NCBI GenBank assembly: GCA_965202895.1 | Contig: OZ241901.1 | Coordinates: 248,001 to 312,000 of the forward strand | Length of the DNA stretch: 64,000 nucleotides | Origin: JAJDXW01 sp965202895 | GTDB taxonomy: Bacteria; Pseudomonadota; Gammaproteobacteria; HK1 | Reading direction: 5' to 3' | Shown here: positions 61,111 through 64,000 of the stretch, in pieces | Layout: each line of letters begins with the position of its first letter | Numbering within the stretch: position 1 is the stretch's first letter | Notes under the pieces: generated by a model | What the model was told of the DNA's origin: nothing | The model's input: only the letters and a program-made list of their open reading frames with translations | The model's database searches: none | Program-made: the position numbers and the translations under genes

Positions 61111-62104
61111 CGCCGATCGACTCCGCGGCGAAGCGGCAGGCGCTCTCGCGCCCGCTCGCGACCTCCCGCAGGACCGGATGATTCCCGCTGGCGCAGACCG
61201 GCTCGCGCCGGCCGCAGCGCGGGTGGAACGCGCAGCCGGGCGGGATGGCGGCCATGACCGGCGGCGCCCCCTCGATGGTGACGAGCCGGCGATCCTTCAT
61301 CTCCGCCCGCGGCATCGAGCTCATCAGCCCCGCGGTATAGGGATGGGCCGGACGTGCGACGACCGCCCCGGTCGGCCCGCTCTCGACGATCCGGCCCGCG
61401 TACATGACCATGACCCGCTCCGTGCTCTCGGCGATCACCCCGACGTCGTGGGTGATGAGAATGAGGGCCATGCCGGTCTCGCGCCGCAGCTCGGCCAGCA
61501 GCTCCATGATCTGGGCCTGGATGGTGACGTCGAGGGCGGTCGTCGGCTCGTCGGCGATGAGGACGTCGGGCTCGAGGGCGATCGCCATCGCGATCATGAT
61601 GCGCTGGCTCATGCCCCCGGACAGCTCGTGGGGGTAGCCGTGCACCCGCTGGCGCGCCGACGGGATCCCGACCCGGTCCATCAGCTCCACCGCCCGGCGG
61701 GTCGCATCACGGCGAGACGTGCCCGGCCGATGGATGCGGAACATCTCGCCGAGCTGGTAGCCGACGGTGAGACCCGGATTGAGGGCGGTCACCGCGTCCT
61801 GGAAGACCATGGAGATCCGGTTGCCGCGGATGCGGCGGGTCTCGCGGGCGGGGGCGCGGAGCAGATCGGCCCCCCGGAACCGGATCTCCCCGGCGACGCG
61901 CGCCGGCGGGCTGTCCAGCAGGCCCATCACCGCCCCCACGCTCACGCTCTTTCCCGAGCCGGACTCGCCCAGGATGCCGACCGTCTCGCCGCGCCGGATC
62001 GAGAAGCTCACCCCGTTCACGGCGCGGACCAGGCCGTGCGGCGACTCGAACGCCACCCGGAGGTTCGACACGGAGAGGGCCGCGTCGGGATTCAGATCAG
62101 CCAT
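61103..62104 (-). CDS. Opp/Dpp-type ABC transporter ATP-binding protein (OppD-like)
   Basis: A 333-aa ATPase. Walker A is GESGSGKSVSVGAVMGLL, the Q-loop MVFQDAVTALNPGLTVGYQL, the signature ELSGGMSQRIMIAMAIAL, and Walker B VLIADEPTTALDVTIQAQIM. The C-terminal peptide-transporter domain carries PPGCAFHPRCGRREPVC. The ATG at 62102-62104 begins right before ALSVSNLRVAFESPHG; it overlaps the 3' end of the permease gene by 13 bases. Partner of the OppF-like ATPase. Confidence 0.92.
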   Translation of the reverse strand: MADLNPDAALSVSNLRVAFESPHGLVRAVNGVSFSIRRGETVGILGESGSGKSVSVGAVMGLLDSPPARVAGEIRFRGADLLRAPARETRRIRGNRISMVFQDAVTALNPGLTVGYQLGEMFRIHRPGTSRRDATRRAVELMDRVGIPSARQRVHGYPHELSGGMSQRIMIAMAIALEPDVLIADEPTTALDVTIQAQIMELLAELRRETGMALILITHDVGVIAESTERVMVMYAGRIVESGPTGAVVARPAHPYTAGLMSSMPRAEMKDRRLVTIEGAPPVMAAIPPGCAFHPRCGRREPVCASGNHPVLREVASGRESACRFAAESIGGG

Positions 62105-63030
62105 CGCCACCGCTGCACCGGGTCGGTGATGGTCCGGATCCAGTTCGCGAGGAGGTTCAAGCTCAGGGTGGTCAGGAAGATGGCGAGCCCCGGAAAGGTG
62201 ATCATCCACCACGCCTCGCGCAGGTATTCGCGCCCGCGCGCGATCATGAGGCCCCAGGAGGGCTCTGGGGGCTTGAGCCCGAATCCGAGGAAGCTCAAGC
62301 CCGCCTCGGCGAGGATGAGGAGGGCCACCTCGAGGGTCGCGAGCACGAGCAGGGGCGACAGCATGTTCGGCAGGAGGTGGCGAAAGACGATCCGGAGATC
62401 GGTCGCCCCGATGGAGCGCGCCGCCTCGACGTAGGAGGACTCCCGACAGGCCAGGGTGACGCCGCGGGCGAGGCGCGTGTACACCACCCAGCGCACCAGG
62501 GCGAAGACGAGCACCATGTTGACCAGCCCTCCGCCGAGGACGAACAGCACGAAGAGGGCCACCAGCAGCGACGGAACCGCCTGGAATGCGTCCACCGCCC
62601 GCATGACCACGGTATCGACGCGCCCCCCGTGGAAGCCGGCGAAGAGGCCGAGGGTGGTCCCGATGACGGCGGAGGCGGCGACCGCGGCGATCCCCACCGA
62701 GAGGGACGCCCGCGCCCCGTAGACGAGCCGGGTCAGCATGTCCCGGCCCAGGGCGTCGGTCCCCAGGACGTGGAACCGGACCACTCCGCCCGGCCCCGCG
62801 GCTTCGGAGAACGGGGGCCGCCGGCCGGCGAAGATGTTCGGCAGCAGCGGATCGTAGGGCATGAGGACGTGCGCGAAGAGGGCCGCGAGCACGAGCACCG
62901 CGAGAAAGACGGCGGCGGCCAGCACGACCCGGTCCCGGGCGAGGGCGGCGGCCAGATCGCGGGCGGTGACCCGGGCCTGGCGCTCCTCTCCGGTGATCCC
63001 GGCCGGTGGTGCGGAGGAGGAGGCCGCCAT
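62092..63030 (-). CDS. Opp/Dpp-type ABC transporter permease (OppC-like)
   Basis: A 312-aa inner-membrane permease with a first hydrophobic segment at about 33-55 (VVLAAAVFLAVLVLAALFAH) and about five more. The coupling helix region is EAARSIGATDLRIVFRHLLP, followed by GLSFLGFGLKPPEPSWGLMI, the OppC/DppC landmark. HVLGTDALGRDMLTRLVYGA precedes the core domain. It lies 6 bases downstream of the OppB-like gene. Confidence 0.92.
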   Translation of the reverse strand: MAASSSAPPAGITGEERQARVTARDLAAALARDRVVLAAAVFLAVLVLAALFAHVLMPYDPLLPNIFAGRRPPFSEAAGPGGVVRFHVLGTDALGRDMLTRLVYGARASLSVGIAAVAASAVIGTTLGLFAGFHGGRVDTVVMRAVDAFQAVPSLLVALFVLFVLGGGLVNMVLVFALVRWVVYTRLARGVTLACRESSYVEAARSIGATDLRIVFRHLLPNMLSPLLVLATLEVALLILAEAGLSFLGFGLKPPEPSWGLMIARGREYLREAWWMITFPGLAIFLTTLSLNLLANWIRTITDPVQRWRWLI

Positions 63031-63036
63031 GCCGGG

Positions 63037-64000
63037 TCAGCGGAGCCGCACGCGCGGATTGAGGGCCATGTAGGCGAGGTCGACGACGAGGTTGATCCCC
63101 AGCACGACGAGGACCAGCAGGAAGATCGTCGCTTCGATGAGCGGCACGTCGCGGATCGCGAGGGCGTCGACGGTCAGGGCGCCGATGCCCGGCCAGCCGA
63201 ACACGGTCTCGATGATGATGACCCCCGTGACGACGTTGACGGTCTCGTCGCCGATGGTGGTCACGATGGGGATCGCGGCGTTCTTGAGCGCGTGGACCGA
63301 CGTGAGCCGCAGGATCGGAACGCCCCGCCCGCGGGCCGCGGTCACGTAGGGCTTCGCCAGCTCGTCCAGCATCGAGCTGCGCGCGATCTGGGTGATCCGG
63401 CCGATCGGCCGCAGGGAGAGGGCGAGCGCGGGCAGGACGACGTGCGCCGGCGTGCCGTAGCCGGAGGTCGGCAGCCAGTCCAGCTGGACCGCGAAGACCA
63501 GGATCAGGATGAGCGCGAACCAGTACTCCACGATGGAGACGCCGGCGAGCGACAGCAGGTTCACCGCGCGGTCGCCCGCCGTCCGGGGCCGGACCGCGGC
63601 GTAGATCCCGAGGGGCAGCGCGACGAGGACCGCGAAGACGATCGTGACCCCGCCGAGCAGGAACGTCGCCGGCAACCGCTCCGCCGCGATGGGCAGGGTC
63701 TTGCGCGATTCGGGCATCCCGCCGTGCGCGAACGGCTTGCTGATGCCGTAGCGGAACGTGTCGCCGAGATCGCCCTGCACCATGCCGAGGACGAAGCGGC
63801 GGTACTGCACCCAGATCGGGTCTTCGAGGCCCATGCGCTCGCGCAGCTCGCGAACGTCTTCTTCCGTGGCCGCGACCCCGAGGACCATCCGCGCCGGATC
63901 GCCGATCTGCCGGTCCGCGAAGAACACCGCCGACATGACGAGGAGCAGCATCACCGCGGAGCCGGCGAGCCGGCGTACGAAGTACCCGCCGAGGCCGCCG
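63037..64000 (-). CDS. Opp/Dpp-type ABC transporter permease (OppB-like), 5' end outside window
   Basis: A partial permease, at least 305 residues inside the window. The open frame runs past an internal ATG at 63952-63954 to the edge (GYFVRRLAGSAV then MMLLLVMSAVFF), and that upstream part fits the usual start of OppB, so the true start is likely just beyond 64000. MGLEDPIWVQYRRFVLGMVQ, GDLGDTFRY and the coupling region YVTAARGRGVPILRLTSVHA are typical. A substrate-binding protein gene is expected further right. Substrate: peptide, nickel or glutathione (unknown). Confidence 0.9.
   Translation of the reverse strand, partial: GGLGGYFVRRLAGSAVMLLLVMSAVFFADRQIGDPARMVLGVAATEEDVRELRERMGLEDPIWVQYRRFVLGMVQGDLGDTFRYGISKPFAHGGMPESRKTLPIAAERLPATFLLGGVTIVFAVLVALPLGIYAAVRPRTAGDRAVNLLSLAGVSIVEYWFALILILVFAVQLDWLPTSGYGTPAHVVLPALALSLRPIGRITQIARSSMLDELAKPYVTAARGRGVPILRLTSVHALKNAAIPIVTTIGDETVNVVTGVIIIETVFGWPGIGALTVDALAIRDVPLIEATIFLLVLVVLGINLVVDLAYMALNPRVRLR

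Noticed and set aside
1..64000. CRISPR arrays, rRNA and tRNA genes
   Set aside because: No regularly spaced short repeats, no rRNA-like conserved stretches and no convincing cloverleaf was seen by eye; a tRNAscan run would be needed to exclude tRNAs fully.

Overview
The window is a 64-kb stretch of a GC-rich (roughly 70% by eye) bacterial chromosome. Genes are dense, ribosome-binding sites are of the AGGAGG type and many neighbours overlap by ATGA or GTGA. The families present (LivHMGF and Opp/Dpp ABC transporters, LysR, MFS, IolD/IolE, phytanoyl-CoA and TauD dioxygenases, LLM flavoprotein, penicillin acylase, UGSC selenoprotein) fit a metabolically versatile heterotroph, most likely a proteobacterium. 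No ribosomal marker is present, so the lineage is inference. The MITE-like repeats, dead toxin-antitoxin genes and other fragments suggest a genome undergoing repeat expansion and gene decay.

Layout. 1-0.9 kb: an AT-richer unknown gene with a possible helix-turn-helix, then a HicB-like remnant. 1.1-5.4 kb: a minus-strand block of phytanoyl-CoA dioxygenase-like, nitroreductase, MFS and LysR genes. 6-9.4 kb: epoxide hydrolase, zinc alcohol dehydrogenase, an HNH-nuclease remnant and a VOC protein. 9.9-14.9 kb: a Gfo/Idh/MocA-type oxidoreductase, a MaoC-like hydratase and the inositol genes iolD-iolE. 15-16.2 kb: a ferric-iron binding protein behind a Fur-like palindrome. 16.2-19.4 kb: broken Fic and DUF8091-like genes, then an intact AAA ATPase + PIN nuclease pair. 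20.2-22.6 kb: an AI-2E-family permease and a complete IS1595-family insertion with an 8-bp target duplication but a frameshifted transposase.

24.5-26.3 kb: a two-gene unit whose second gene encodes a UGSC-family selenoprotein. It has an in-frame UGA and a SECIS hairpin whose top resembles that of E. coli fdhF. 26.3-35.5 kb: an alpha/beta hydrolase, a NIPSNAP protein, and a complete branched-chain-amino-acid-type ABC transporter followed by translationally coupled SnoaL-like and amidase genes, which suggests uptake and hydrolysis of an amide. 35.6-43.6 kb: Uma2, penicillin acylase, SMP-30, FAH, MBL-fold, SDR and a conserved unknown. 44.2-48.2 kb: an ATPase fused to a PD-(D/E)XK nuclease, a TauD dioxygenase and an LLM oxidoreductase.

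48.3-51.2 kb is a gene graveyard: small unknown genes, a 216-bp element with perfect 33-bp inverted repeats, a yejB fragment and a doubly inactivated relBE pair. 51.4-58.0 kb is an AT-richer island with two overlapping genes: a ~1,910-aa P-loop ATPase and a 311-aa protein with a HEPN-like R-x4-H motif. It is the best candidate here for an undescribed, probably defensive, system. 58.4-64 kb: a His-rich secreted protein, a GNAT acetyltransferase and a four-gene Opp/Dpp-type transporter operon running off the right edge.

Three families of non-coding repeats (A, B and a MITE) punctuate the gaps between genes.
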